From: Bog-532 sp963830385
GTDB taxonomy: Bacteria; Actinomycetota; Actinomycetes; Streptosporangiales; Streptosporangiaceae
DNA: 64,000 nt
Reading direction: 5' to 3'
Assembly (NCBI GenBank): GCA_963830385.1
Contig: CAWHMD010000004.1
Coordinates: 496,001-560,000, forward strand
Part shown: positions 17,591-25,223 of the stretch, piece after piece
Numbering within the stretch: the first letter of the stretch is position 1
Layout of the letters: each line of letters opens with the position of its first letter
Program-made: the position numbers and the translations under genes
Notes under the pieces: model-generated
Database searches by the model: none
The model's input: only the letters and a program-made list of their open reading frames with translations
What the model was told of the DNA's origin: nothing

Positions 17591-18270
17591 CTCGTGCCGC
17601 TCTCGTGCGCGGCCAGTATCTCGGCGAAGGACTGACGCCAACCAGGGCTGAGCGCGGGGACGTGCGACGCGTCCCGGACGCGGTCGATGTCCGGATCGGG
17701 CAGGTACAGCAGGCCGTCCACCTCCGCGACGGTGAGGGCGTGCGGTCCGCGGGAGATGAGCTCGAGCGTGTCGCCGGCACGTACGTGCCCCTCCCGGATC
17801 ACGCGGAGATAGAAGCCGGGGCGGCGGTGCGCCACGAGCAGTCCGGGCATCTGTGGCTGACCGAGCCGCACTCCGACGCGGAAGCACGTCACCCGCGGCT
17901 GGGTGACCTCGAGCGTCGCCTCGCCGACGCGGTAACGATCACCGATGCAGACCTGGTCGTCGGCCATGCCGGTGACGGTGAAGTTCTCGCTGAACGCGCC
18001 GTACTCGAGCGGTTCCAGCCCAAGCTGCCGTTCCCAATACCGGTAGGACTCGACCTGGTAGAGCATGACCGCGCGCTGTTCGCCGCCGTGTCCGCCCGTA
18101 TCGCCCTGTCCGTCGCCGTCCACGTTGAGCCGGCGCACCATCACCGGACCGTCGACCGGGTACTTCCAGATGCCGGTGTGCACGGTGCGGTCGCGCCACT
18201 GCACATCGCGGGGCATGCCGGCATTGACCGACACCAGGGTGCCCCCTGTGCAGACCCCGGGTGTGGTCAT
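17536..18270 (-). CDS. MOSC domain protein (YiiM-like), 5-prime half of a MOSC/ferredoxin-reductase fusion
   Basis: About 244 residues from ATG 18270 (GTG 18288 also possible). A beta-barrel MOSC domain is indicated by GGTLVSVNAGMPRDV, GDGQGDTGGHGGEQRAVMLY, LEYGAFSENFTVTGM, VTQPRVTCFRVG with the conserved Cys, and PGFYLRVIREGHVRAGD, and the 3-alpha domain by LYLPDPDID. MOSC proteins bind the molybdenum cofactor or handle sulfur from it. The stop at 17536 comes from a frameshift into the reductase half. It lies downstream of gcvH and a 40-aa ORF in a minus-strand operon. Confidence 0.8.
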   Translation of the reverse strand: MTTPGVCTGGTLVSVNAGMPRDVQWRDRTVHTGIWKYPVDGPVMVRRLNVDGDGQGDTGGHGGEQRAVMLYQVESYRYWERQLGLEPLEYGAFSENFTVTGMADDQVCIGDRYRVGEATLEVTQPRVTCFRVGVRLGQPQMPGLLVAHRRPGFYLRVIREGHVRAGDTLELISRGPHALTVAEVDGLLYLPDPDIDRVRDASHVPALSPGWRQSFAEILAAHESGTRPPDVEAGRSPAGRGSAR

Positions 18271-18278
18271 CGTCGCCG

Positions 18279-18401
18279 TCAGGTCCACGGCTCGCCCCCA
18301 CCGACCTTCCGGGGGGTGCCGGTCAGGAACGTGTTCGTCATCGCGAACACCGCGGCGGATGGGATGTCGGACCGCGTAGCGAAGCGGTTGTGGACGTGCA
18401 T
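18279..18401 (-). CDS. 40-aa ORF between gcvH and the MOSC gene
   Basis: ATG 18401 has GGAGGAGA 6 bases upstream, which is among the best ribosome sites in this operon. The product starts MHVHNRFATRSDIPSAAVFA and ends VGGGEPWT, with no known domain. The stop overlaps the MOSC start region. It could be a small structural peptide, a precursor peptide, or simply a coupler of translation. Confidence 0.5.
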   Translation of the reverse strand: MHVHNRFATRSDIPSAAVFAMTNTFLTGTPRKVGGGEPWT

Positions 18402-18415
18402 CGTGGTCTCCTCCG

Positions 18416-18799
18416 TCAACGCCCGATGAGCTGCGCGTAGTCGGCCGCCGACAGCAGGTCGGCGGTACCGGTGTCGGGGCCGAGTCGGACGTCGATCAGC
18501 CAGCCGCTCCCGTAGGGGTCGGTGTTGACCAGCTCGGGGCGCTCGTCCAGATCGGTATTGATCGCCGTCACGACGCCGGACACCGGAGCCACCAGGTCGT
18601 TGACGCTCTTCGTCGACTCGATGTCGCCGCACGCCTGGCCCGCGGTGACGCGGTAGTTCGCATCGGGCACGGAGATGTCAACGATGTCGCCAAGGGTCTC
18701 CTGCGCGAAGTCGGTCAGCCCGACCCGCGCGGTGCCGTCAGTGATACGCACCCACAGGTGGTCCCGGCTGAAGAGAACTCCATCCGGTCCGCTGGTCAC
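18416..18799 (-). CDS. gcvH: Glycine cleavage system H-like lipoyl protein
   Basis: 127 residues. LWVRITDGTARVGLTDFAQE and the lipoyl hairpin DIESTKSVNDLVAPVSG with the acceptor Lys identify a GcvH fold. In the glycine cleavage complex the lipoyl arm carries the aminomethyl group, but no gcvT, gcvP or lipoate gene is nearby, so it may be one of the solitary H-like proteins. The start overlaps the end of the DUF427 gene by 4 bases (ATGA). Confidence 0.9.
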   Translation of the reverse strand: MTSGPDGVLFSRDHLWVRITDGTARVGLTDFAQETLGDIVDISVPDANYRVTAGQACGDIESTKSVNDLVAPVSGVVTAINTDLDERPELVNTDPYGSGWLIDVRLGPDTGTADLLSAADYAQLIGR

Positions 18800-19692
18800 T
18801 GCTGTCCTTCCGTGCTGTCGAGGCCGGAATCGTCGCGATGCGCGATCTCGTCCGGTTGGAGGCCGCGATCCAAGCCGTGCGCAATCACCGTCTGCCCAGG
18901 CTCGAGCGCGAGTTGCTTCCCATCGAGGAACACGTCGATCTTGTCGGGCTCGAACGAGACCAGGTCATCTACGCGAGCGGCCTCGGGGAAGGCGTCGCGA
19001 TAGAACCACGCGGCATCGGGGATTCCGGCGACGCTGTAGTAGCCGGCGATTCCCTTGTAGGGGCAGAAGGTGCTGGTCTGTGTCGCGGTCAGTGCGGTCT
19101 CGTCGACGTCCGTTCGGGGCACGTACCAGCGCGGCGCGAAGCCCGATTCGTAGAGGACGACGGGTGCGGTTGTGTCGGCGATGGTCGTTCCTGCCGCGCG
19201 GACGACGAGGCGGCGGGAGCTCGAGCGGATATCGACGCGGTGGTAGTTGTCGGCGGCGTGTCCGAGAATGCGTTCGTCTTCTTCGTAGAAACCGTCCATC
19301 GCACGCCATGCGAACGCGACGTGCCCGGCGAGCACCGATGCGTGCTCGGGCAGGTCGGTGTGGGTCCAGGCTGCCCGTTCGGCGCGGCGGCCGGGGCCGG
19401 CCACGGTGAACCACCGGGTCGCGCCGAGGTCGCGGTGGGTAGTGATGCGGTCTGTGGGGAGGAGTACACCCTCTTCGACGTGCTCGATCGGCAGGTAGGC
19501 GACCGGGTAGCGGCCTGGTTCGTGCAGCAAGATCGCCTGTTCGTTGTCGGCTATCCACGTGTTGTCGAAACGGATCCGCATGCGGCGGCGAGCCGGCTCG
19601 GCGAACAGCAGCCGGTCGGGCAGGGGCTGGTCAGTGAGGAAGCGCCCGATTGCACCGGGTGCGAGTGGTCCTTGCTGCCAAGACAGTCCCAT
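18796..19692 (-). CDS. Tandem DUF427 protein
   Basis: About 298 residues from ATG 19692. Two DUF427 repeats are visible: RIRFDNTWIADNEQAILLHE ... LPIEHVEEGVLLPTDRITTH, and then VVRAAGTTIADTTAPVVLYE, FAPRWYVPRTDVDET with TSTFCPYKGIAGYYSV. DUF427 proteins form small beta-tent folds; their function is unknown. It heads an operon DUF427-gcvH-40-aa ORF-MOSC/reductase. The frame stays open upstream but has no support there. Confidence 0.8.
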   Translation of the reverse strand: MGLSWQQGPLAPGAIGRFLTDQPLPDRLLFAEPARRRMRIRFDNTWIADNEQAILLHEPGRYPVAYLPIEHVEEGVLLPTDRITTHRDLGATRWFTVAGPGRRAERAAWTHTDLPEHASVLAGHVAFAWRAMDGFYEEDERILGHAADNYHRVDIRSSSRRLVVRAAGTTIADTTAPVVLYESGFAPRWYVPRTDVDETALTATQTSTFCPYKGIAGYYSVAGIPDAAWFYRDAFPEAARVDDLVSFEPDKIDVFLDGKQLALEPGQTVIAHGLDRGLQPDEIAHRDDSGLDSTEGQQ

Positions 19693-19697
19693 GTCGC

Positions 19698-19793
19698 TCA
19701 GCCACCGAAGACATCGGAGAGCAGGGTGGAGCAGGCTCCGGGAACCGCATCGGCTTCTTCGAGGGCGGAATGCCCGGTGTTCAGCAGGAACAT
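19698..19793 (-). pseudogene. C-terminal hydrolase relic (31-aa ORF)
   Basis: ATG 19793 with AAGGA upstream gives MFLLNTGHSALEEADAV, which resembles LLDTGHFALEEEADTI of the next hydrolase upstream on this strand at its catalytic His. The piece is therefore more likely the tail of a duplicated hydrolase than a functional peptide, although it could be translated. Confidence 0.4.
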
Positions 19794-19826
19794 GAGCTGT
19801 ATCCTTCGTGTTGGAGCGCAGGCGGC

Positions 19827-20681
19827 TCAGGCGTCGAACGCTGTGCGCATGAGCTTGCCGGTGAGTTCGGCGATGGTGTCGGCTTCTTCTTCGAGGGCGA
19901 AGTGGCCGGTGTCGAGTAGCACGACCTCGGCGTCGGGCACGTCGGTGCGGTAGGCCTCGGCGCCCGGGGGGATGAAGAAGGGGTCGTTCTTGCCCCAGGC
20001 GGCCAGCAGTTTGGGCTGGCGCCGGCGCAGCCAGGCCTGCCAGTCGGGGTAGCGGGGCGGGTTGTTCTGGTAGTCCCACAGCAGCGCCTTCATGTACTCG
20101 GCGCGGCCGGGCAGGTCCAGGACGGCCTGGTCGGCCAGCGCCTGCTCGGGGTCGATGTGATCGGGATCGTGGGCGCCGGCCTGCCACTGGAGCTGGGTGC
20201 CGGCGAGGCTGACGAACCCGTCGACGGTCGCCTGCCCGGCGGCGCGGTCCTGCCACCAGCCGGCCAGCCCTTGCACGCCGGGGCCGAACCCGTCGGTGTA
20301 GGCGTTGCCGTTCTGGGTGATGATGGCGCGGACCCGCTGGTCGTGCTCGAGCGCGATGCGGAACCCGACGGGTGAGCCGAAGTCGAACATGTAGACGGCG
20401 TAGTCGCCGATGCCGAGCTGGTCGATGGCCTTGCCGGTGATCTCCGCGAGGCGGTCGAAGGTCGGGCTCTCGGGGAGCGGGTCGGAGCTGCCGAAGCCGG
20501 GATAGTCGATAGCGACGGTGTGCCAGTCGTGGGCGAGGCGGTCGATCAGCCGCACGTAGGCGCGGGTGCTCGACGGGTACCCGGGGAGTAGGACGATGCT
20601 CGGCTTGGCGGGGTCGCCGGCTTCGCGGACGAACACCCCGAGCCCGTCGACAGTGATCTTGTGATGACGGATGGCAGGCAT
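19827..20681 (-). CDS. Alpha/beta hydrolase, haloalkane dehalogenase / epoxide hydrolase-like (2 of 4)
   Basis: 284 residues. PGYPSSTRAYVRL replaces the usual HGFP with PGYP, VYMFDFGSPVGFR gives an Asp nucleophile, AAWGKNDPFF the acid and LDTGHFALEEEAD the His. The fold and cap region match the hydrolase at 13132. ATG 20681 is followed by a normal N-terminus (VDGLGVFVREAGDPAKP). The loss of His in the HG motif is a mild oddity, since its backbone forms the oxyanion hole. The natural substrate is not predictable. Confidence 0.85.
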   Translation of the reverse strand: MPAIRHHKITVDGLGVFVREAGDPAKPSIVLLPGYPSSTRAYVRLIDRLAHDWHTVAIDYPGFGSSDPLPESPTFDRLAEITGKAIDQLGIGDYAVYMFDFGSPVGFRIALEHDQRVRAIITQNGNAYTDGFGPGVQGLAGWWQDRAAGQATVDGFVSLAGTQLQWQAGAHDPDHIDPEQALADQAVLDLPGRAEYMKALLWDYQNNPPRYPDWQAWLRRRQPKLLAAWGKNDPFFIPPGAEAYRTDVPDAEVVLLDTGHFALEEEADTIAELTGKLMRTAFDA

Positions 20682-20728
20682 GGCCGGTTCCTTTTCTTGT
20701 GCGGGCCGGTTACGGGGGGCTGCTGGTG

Positions 20729-20825
20729 ATCAGAAGTGGCTGCCGGCATCGGCGGCGCGCTCCAGGGCGGCCTTCTTGTCGGTGTCGCGGGCGGCGGTCA
20801 GGGTATGGGCGCGGTCCTCGGCGCC
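20729..20825 (-). pseudogene. C-terminal fragment of an unidentified gene
   Basis: A minus-strand frame reads AEDRAHTLTAARDTDKKAAL and AADAGSHF then a stop. The other end is cut by an IS110 fragment. It may be the last part of the gene once controlled by the orphan DLTMCGR motif at 21284, which faces this way. Confidence 0.3.
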
Positions 20826-20829
20826 CGGA

Positions 20830-21196
20830 TGCTCGCTAGTTCGGGGACCACCCCCGCTACGCCGACGGCAAGGCCCGCCGAAATTGCGCTGGCACCAGCC
20901 CACTGACCCGCGTATCGGGCAAGAAGAAAGCCGTCGCGGCCCGGTTCATCGCCAACAGCCGGTTCGTGGACGCGCTCAACGCGCAAGCTTTCGCCGCCTT
21001 GAAGGCGTCGCCGGGCGACCGCGCCCTCTACGACGAGCTCCGCGCCCGAGGGATCGAACATAACGACGCCCTGCGACGGCTGGTGAACAGGCGAGTCGGC
21101 ATCCTGCACGGATGCCTGAAGACCCGCAGCCCCTACGACGAGGCAACCGCCTGGGGACACCGGCAAAACCTCCCTCCATCTTCCGTCGCGGCTTGA
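20830..21196 (+). pseudogene. IS110 family transposase, C-terminal fragment
   Basis: A plus-strand frame with KARRNYAGTSPLTRVSGKKK, ARFIANSRFVDALNAQAFAA, YDELRARGIEHNDALRRLVN and GILHGCLKTRSPYDEATAW matches the Transposase_20 tail of IS110 proteins and stops at 21196. The N-terminal DEDD catalytic part is absent. The fragment separates the orphan leader motif at 21284 from any gene it controlled. Confidence 0.8.
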
Positions 21197-21283
21197 CAAT
21201 TAAGCTCCTGGGATGATTTCGGCTGGGGTGCGCCAGGAGGCAAGCCCTGTTGCTTGCTCACCGGCCAGCCTGGCCGCCGCGAC

Positions 21284-21306
21284 CCGGCCCCACATCGTCA
21301 GGTCAG
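21284..21306 (-). promoter_or_regulatory. DLTMCGR-type leader motif, orphan copy (reads MWGR)
   Basis: Read on the minus strand this is CTGACCTGACGATGTG followed by GGGCCGG. It matches the motifs before the genes at 32443, 41283 and 49107. The frame reads ADLTMWGRVAAARLAGEQA, but an in-frame stop lies just upstream, so translation would begin at ATG 21292. The expected downstream gene has been replaced by an IS110 fragment. Confidence 0.55.
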
Positions 21307-21313
21307 CTATCGG

Positions 21314-21840
21314 TCACGAGCCCACGGCGCAGCGACGGCTGACGGGGACCCGGCCGGCCACGGCGATGGCGGCCGAGTGCATCAGCTCTTCCACACCGGG
21401 CCGACGAAGGTGGCGCCGAGCAGGTAGCCGTCGTCTTCATCGACGATCATGCGGGCGCGGCCGGTGTAGTCGTCGGCGTACAGGCCGGCCCAGGTGCCGT
21501 CTGGCCGAGGTCGACGCTGACCACGCGGATGCGGTGCTCGGCGCGTTCGGCCTGGTCGGCGCCAAGCCCGACCGCCCCGGCCGGGGGATCGCAGAAGAAC
21601 CCCTGCGGCACCGCGTGGTAGTCGGCGGTGGTGGCATGGGGCCCCGCGGGGCGGGGTCAACGGGCTGCCCGGCGGCGCGGGCGGCGATCACCGCCCCGGC
21701 GATGCGGGCCTGGTACTTGCCTTGGCGGATGAGCAGGGCGTGGTGATTGACATCGCCCAGGACGTATAGCCAGCCGCCGGTCAGGGCGCGGACCGGGGCA
21801 AGGTCTACTGGGGCCGAGGAACCGGCTGACTTTGGTGATG
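21314..21840 (-). pseudogene. Pyridine nucleotide-disulfide oxidoreductase, C-terminal remnant
   Basis: Pieces in three minus frames read in order VRALTGGWLYVLGDVNHHAL, QGKYQARIAGAVIAARAAGQ, then a dimerisation-domain part GLYADDYTGRARMIVDEDDG, YLLGATFVGP and finally VEELMHSAAIAVAGRVP to a stop at 21314. This is the second half of a mercuric-reductase or dihydrolipoamide-dehydrogenase-like flavoprotein. At least two frameshifts and loss of the N-terminal FAD domain make it dead. Confidence 0.75.
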
Positions 21841-21872
21841 TGGACCGGGCGCGGTGCGCCGACGCTGGGACC

Positions 21873-22262
21873 ATGTCACGCACCAGCCGCCGATTCGTGG
21901 CACCGTCGGCTGACCGGAATTGGCGTTCCTTGGCCGCTTGCCGGTCTGCCGATCCTGATCTGTTCTTTCCGATCTCGTCGTCGGGGCCGCCCGCGGCCCA
22001 GGTGGCGGAGGCGAAGGCCATCTGCGCTAGGTGCCGGGTCCGGCGTGAATGCCTGGCGTTCGCCTTGCGGACGCATCAGGTCTACGGAGTATGGGGCGGC
22101 CTGAGCGAACAAGAGCTTTACTGGCTGAGGTCAGCTGCCCTGGCGGGGGGCGAGTGCGGTCAAGCCGCCGAGGTCGATACAGTTCACGCCCCGGATCTGC
22201 GAGATGACCATGAGCATGGCGGAGCAGGTGCGGCAGCGGACCACGGTCCCCGGCCCGCGTAG
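21873..22262 (+). CDS. WhiB family Fe-S transcriptional regulator
   Basis: About 129 residues from ATG 21873. WRSLAACRSADPDLFFP, ICARCRVRRECLAFAL and GVWGGLSEQE give the four cluster Cys in the usual C-Xn-C-X2-C-X5-C order and the G[VI]WGG turn that contacts the sigma factor. WhiB proteins bind 4Fe-4S clusters and act with the main sigma factor in redox and developmental control. The C-terminus is about 40 residues longer than usual because it overlaps the convergent DUF6510 gene. The gene is close to two redox gene clusters but its targets are not visible. Confidence 0.85.
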   Translation: MSRTSRRFVAPSADRNWRSLAACRSADPDLFFPISSSGPPAAQVAEAKAICARCRVRRECLAFALRTHQVYGVWGGLSEQELYWLRSAALAGGECGQAAEVDTVHAPDLRDDHEHGGAGAAADHGPRPA

Positions 22263-22391
22263 GTAGACGACCGTCTCGGCGACCGGGCCGGCCACGCCAC
22301 ATGTCGCACAGGTGGCTTCGGCGTCGGTCATGTCTGTTCCGAACACCTCCTGCAGCAGGCCGCCAATCGCGTTGCCATCCAGCACCACCAT
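22131..22391 (-). CDS. DUF6510 family zinc-ribbon protein, copy 1
   Basis: 86 residues beginning MVVLDGNAIGGLLQEVFGTD. Two Cys pairs, CATCG and CRTC, suggest a zinc ribbon or similar metal site. Members lie with ferredoxin reductases and sulfite-oxidase-like enzymes in actinobacteria, and the same trio recurs at 60825-62405. The start overlaps the reductase stop by one base, so it is the last gene of the operon. Its function is unknown. Confidence 0.75.
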   Translation of the reverse strand: MVVLDGNAIGGLLQEVFGTDMTDAEATCATCGVAGPVAETVVYLRGPGTVVRCRTCSAMLMVISQIRGVNCIDLGGLTALAPRQGS

Positions 22392-23125
22392 CAGGTACCT
22401 CCGAACCGTTCGGTCTTGACCCGGCCCGGCGGGTAGCCGAGGGCGACCAACTTCTCGGCCACGGTCTCAACGAAACGGGTGGGCCCGCAGACGAACGCGA
22501 GCGGATGCCGGCTGGCCGGCCACGCGATCTCGGCCAGCATCGCGGCGTCCACCCGGCCCGAGTAGCCGGTCCAGCCCGGGGGCTGACTGCGGGTCAGCGT
22601 GTAGATGACCCGGGCGCCGCCTCGGTATTGGTCAAGCTCGCGGTGGTAGATGACATCGGCCAGCGTGCGGGACGAGTACAGCAGGCGGACCGGGACGTCG
22701 CTGCCGCTGCGCTGGCGATGCCGCAGGATCGCCCGGAGCGGAACGATCCCGGATCCGCCGGCGATCAGCAGCAGCGGTCCGCCGTCGCTGGTGTCCCACA
22801 CGAACCAGCGGCCGATCGGGCCGCGCAACTCCAGCTGATCACCCGCGCGCAGTTCCTCGGTGAGGTAGGGCGAGACCTCGCCGTCGTCGAGCCGTTCGAC
22901 CGTGATCGCGACCGGCTCGCCGCCAGCCGCGGCGATGGAGTAGGACCGTTCCGCGGTGTAGCCGTCCTCGGCGGTCAGCCGGACGTCCAGATGCTGCCCG
23001 GCCCGGTGCCCCGGCCAGTCGGGTACCTCCAGCCCGATTGTGCGGACCGCATCCGTTTCCCTGACCACGGAGCTCACCTGGGCGACCTGCCAGGTCAGTC
23101 GCCCGCGTACCGCTGTTCGCGCCAT
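22391..23125 (-). CDS. FAD/NAD(P) ferredoxin-reductase-like protein, copy 1
   Basis: About 244 residues from ATG 23125. Motifs are RSYSIAAA (FAD), GDGEVSPYL-like LDDGEVSPYLTEELRAGD, LIAGGSGIVPLRAILRH (NAD ribose), and AFVCGPTRFVETVAE. No 2Fe-2S domain is fused. The 5-prime end overlaps the molybdoenzyme gene by 31 bases, which is strong coupling and supports an electron-transfer partnership with it: NAD(P)H to flavin to the Mo enzyme, or the reverse. The longer ORF upstream is a shadow of the molybdoenzyme gene. Confidence 0.85.
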   Translation of the reverse strand: MARTAVRGRLTWQVAQVSSVVRETDAVRTIGLEVPDWPGHRAGQHLDVRLTAEDGYTAERSYSIAAAGGEPVAITVERLDDGEVSPYLTEELRAGDQLELRGPIGRWFVWDTSDGGPLLLIAGGSGIVPLRAILRHRQRSGSDVPVRLLYSSRTLADVIYHRELDQYRGGARVIYTLTRSQPPGWTGYSGRVDAAMLAEIAWPASRHPLAFVCGPTRFVETVAEKLVALGYPPGRVKTERFGGT

Positions 23126-23706
23126 GGGTCTCCGTAGTTGTGATAGCCGTAGGTTTCCCAGAAACCGGGTTGGTCGTGGTCGAGCAGTTCCAGGCCCCGC
23201 ACCCATTTCGCGCTCTTCCAGAAGTACAGGTGCGGGATGAGCAGGCGAGCCGGGCCGCCGTGCTCGGATTGCAGCGGCTGGCCGTCGTAGCCGAGGGCTA
23301 CCCACGCCTGCCCGCCGGTGATGTCCTTGATCGGCAGGTTGGAGGTATAGCCGCCGTCGCAGAACGCCAGCACATAAGAGGCGTCATGCTCCACCCGAGC
23401 CAGCAGCGTGTCCACGGACACGCCCCGCCACACGGTGTCGAGCTTGGTCCAGCGCGTCACGCAGTGGATGTCGACCGTGACGGTTTCGGCGGGCAGCGCC
23501 TGGAATTCCGGCCAGGTCCAGGACTTGAGCGTGTGGCCGCCATGCCGGATCGAGAACGTCCAGTCCGGCAAAGGCGTATCGGGCGTCGGGCCGGCCGACA
23601 GCACCGGGAAGCCTGGAGTCACGTGCTGACCCGGCGGCACCCGGCCCTCCTCGCCGGCCGAGGGACGGCGCAGGTGGCGAAAACCACGCGAAACGGGGCT
23701 GCTCAT
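23095..23706 (-). CDS. Sulfite oxidase-like molybdopterin-dependent oxidoreductase, copy 1
   Basis: 203 residues, the size of the soluble YedY/MsrP-like catalytic domain. DIHCVTRWTKLDTVWRGV contains the Mo-coordinating Cys, and CDGGYTSNLPIKD, HGGPARLLIPHLYFWKSAKW and GFWETYGYHNYGDPW are family landmarks. There is no Tat signal, so it is cytoplasmic. AAAGGAG lies about 7 bases before ATG 23706. A degenerate DLTMCGR-type motif is 73 bases upstream. The nearest family enzymes reduce sulfoxides or oxidise sulfite, but the substrate is unknown. Confidence 0.85.
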   Translation of the reverse strand: MSSPVSRGFRHLRRPSAGEEGRVPPGQHVTPGFPVLSAGPTPDTPLPDWTFSIRHGGHTLKSWTWPEFQALPAETVTVDIHCVTRWTKLDTVWRGVSVDTLLARVEHDASYVLAFCDGGYTSNLPIKDITGGQAWVALGYDGQPLQSEHGGPARLLIPHLYFWKSAKWVRGLELLDHDQPGFWETYGYHNYGDPWREQRYAGD

Positions 23707-25223
23707 GATCGGTCAGCTCCTTTCCTGCTGGGCCTGGGATTGAGTTCCCGCAGCAGGCTCAGGATCGTCGCGCCCCGGGGCGCCCACATCGTCAACGTCG
23801 CTAATTCCCCGGGGCCCGCACCGTCCGCGGCCTGCTCGATGACGATGCGGGTGAGTTCGACGCGTGAGGCGATGCTGAGCTTGCGGAAGGCCTGGCGCAG
23901 GTGGTGGGCGACGGTGTGGGTGCTGATGTACAGGCGGGCGGCGACCTGGTTGTTGTTCAGTCCCTCGGCGACGAGGGCGGCGACGGCTTGCTCGGTGCCG
24001 GTCAGGCTGTGCCACCCGGTGACGGGCCGGGCGGCGGGGGTGCTCCAGTGGCGGCGGCGGATGCCGAGCCGGCGCAGCCGCCGCCGGATGCGGGCCTGGT
24101 CACGGTCGGCACCGACCTGGCCGTATCCGCCGAGTGCGTCCTTCAGGTGACCGATGGCCTGGTCCGGGTCGCCGTGCCGACCGTGCAGGACGGCGAGGTC
24201 TTCGGCTGCGGAGGCCCTGGCCCACGGATCGGGGTGCTGCGTGGCGGCTTCGGCCAGGCGGGCCGGGTCGCGGCCCGCCAGGCCCCCGCTGTGGGCCGCG
24301 GCGGCGGCCAGGGCCGGGAACCCCGGGTGGGTTTCCGCCAGGTCCTGGGCGGCGCGGGCGGCGCGGGCGGCCAGCTCGCCATCGCCCGTGGCCAGTGCGG
24401 TGCGGGCCAGCCAGGCCGCAAGAGCGGGGTCGCCGAGCAGGAGCCCGGGCCGGCCCTCCAGATCGACGCAAAGCGGCCGGAGGTGGCTGAGGGCGGCAGC
24501 GGGGCCGTCGCGCGCTTCGGTGATCTGCGCCTCGGCCAAGGCGGTTTCGGAGCGCGCGTAGAGGTCAGCGAACTGTCGGCTTCCCCTGGGGCGGCTGGCG
24601 AGGTGCTGGGCCGCGGCCGCGAGGTCGCCGCGGCGCAGCTCGATCACGGCCAGCACACTGTGCGCGGTCGCGGCGTACCCATCCGCGCCGAGGGTCCGTG
24701 CGATGGCCAGGGCCGCCTGGGCGTCGGCGGCGGCGTCAGTCACCTGGCCGGCGGCCAGGTGGATGCGGGCCCGCAGGATGGACAGCGCCGCCCGGGCCGG
24801 GATGTCGTGCAGCGCCGGGTGGTCCGCGGCGCGGAGGATATCCTCCGCCTCGCCGAGCTGGCGCAGATCGACCAGGGCGGCGGCGAGCGCGAGCAGCGGC
24901 TGGACCTGGCGGGCATCCGCAGTGATCCCGGTGCCGTGCCGCGCCGCGTCGCGCAACAGCTTGAGCGCTTCGCTGATCTGGCCGCTGTCCCAGCTGATGA
25001 CCGCGCGGGCGAGCAGGGCCGCCGCGGCGGCGGGGCTGTCGTGCTGGCCCGGGGCCGCCAGGATGGCGTCGGCCACCGGAGCGGCGAGTTCGTCGCGCAG
25101 CCCGGCCAGGGCCTGCAGGTGCGCGGCCAGCGCCTGGTCCCGCAAGCCGCCGGGCAGCTGCGGCCGGGCCAGGACCATCTGGGCCTGGTCGGCGGCGTCC
25201 CGGGCCTGGCCGCGCGCACACAT
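23703..25223 (-). CDS. TPR/LuxR regulator half of split ATPase-LuxR regulator, copy 1
   Basis: 506 residues from the first available start. It has helical, TPR-like repeats (LLARAVISWDSGQISEALKL, ADDILRA-like GEAEDILRAADHPALHD) and a LuxR helix-turn-helix (LTGTEQAVAALVAEGLNNNQ, ARLYISTHTVAHHLRQAF). The N-terminal ATPase half is in another frame upstream (25313-26650). Beyond VIEQAADG, where the copy at 47535 stops, this copy reads 35 residues into the leader region of the molybdoenzyme gene and ends over its start. It is likely a regulator of the linked redox genes. Confidence 0.7.
   Translation of the reverse strand: MCARGQARDAADQAQMVLARPQLPGGLRDQALAAHLQALAGLRDELAAPVADAILAAPGQHDSPAAAAALLARAVISWDSGQISEALKLLRDAARHGTGITADARQVQPLLALAAALVDLRQLGEAEDILRAADHPALHDIPARAALSILRARIHLAAGQVTDAAADAQAALAIARTLGADGYAATAHSVLAVIELRRGDLAAAAQHLASRPRGSRQFADLYARSETALAEAQITEARDGPAAALSHLRPLCVDLEGRPGLLLGDPALAAWLARTALATGDGELAARAARAAQDLAETHPGFPALAAAAAHSGGLAGRDPARLAEAATQHPDPWARASAAEDLAVLHGRHGDPDQAIGHLKDALGGYGQVGADRDQARIRRRLRRLGIRRRHWSTPAARPVTGWHSLTGTEQAVAALVAEGLNNNQVAARLYISTHTVAHHLRQAFRKLSIASRVELTRIVIEQAADGAGPGELATLTMWAPRGATILSLLRELNPRPSRKGADRS
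23779..23801 (-). promoter_or_regulatory. DLTMCGR-type leader motif, degenerate copy (reads TLTMWAPR)
   Basis: The minus strand shares TGACGATGTGGG with the copy at 21284 and reads LATLTMWAPRGATIL. It sits 73 bases before the molybdoenzyme start, in line with the 70-77 base spacing of the other copies. It also forms the last codons of the LuxR gene, because that gene lacks the stop present in its twin. Confidence 0.4.
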
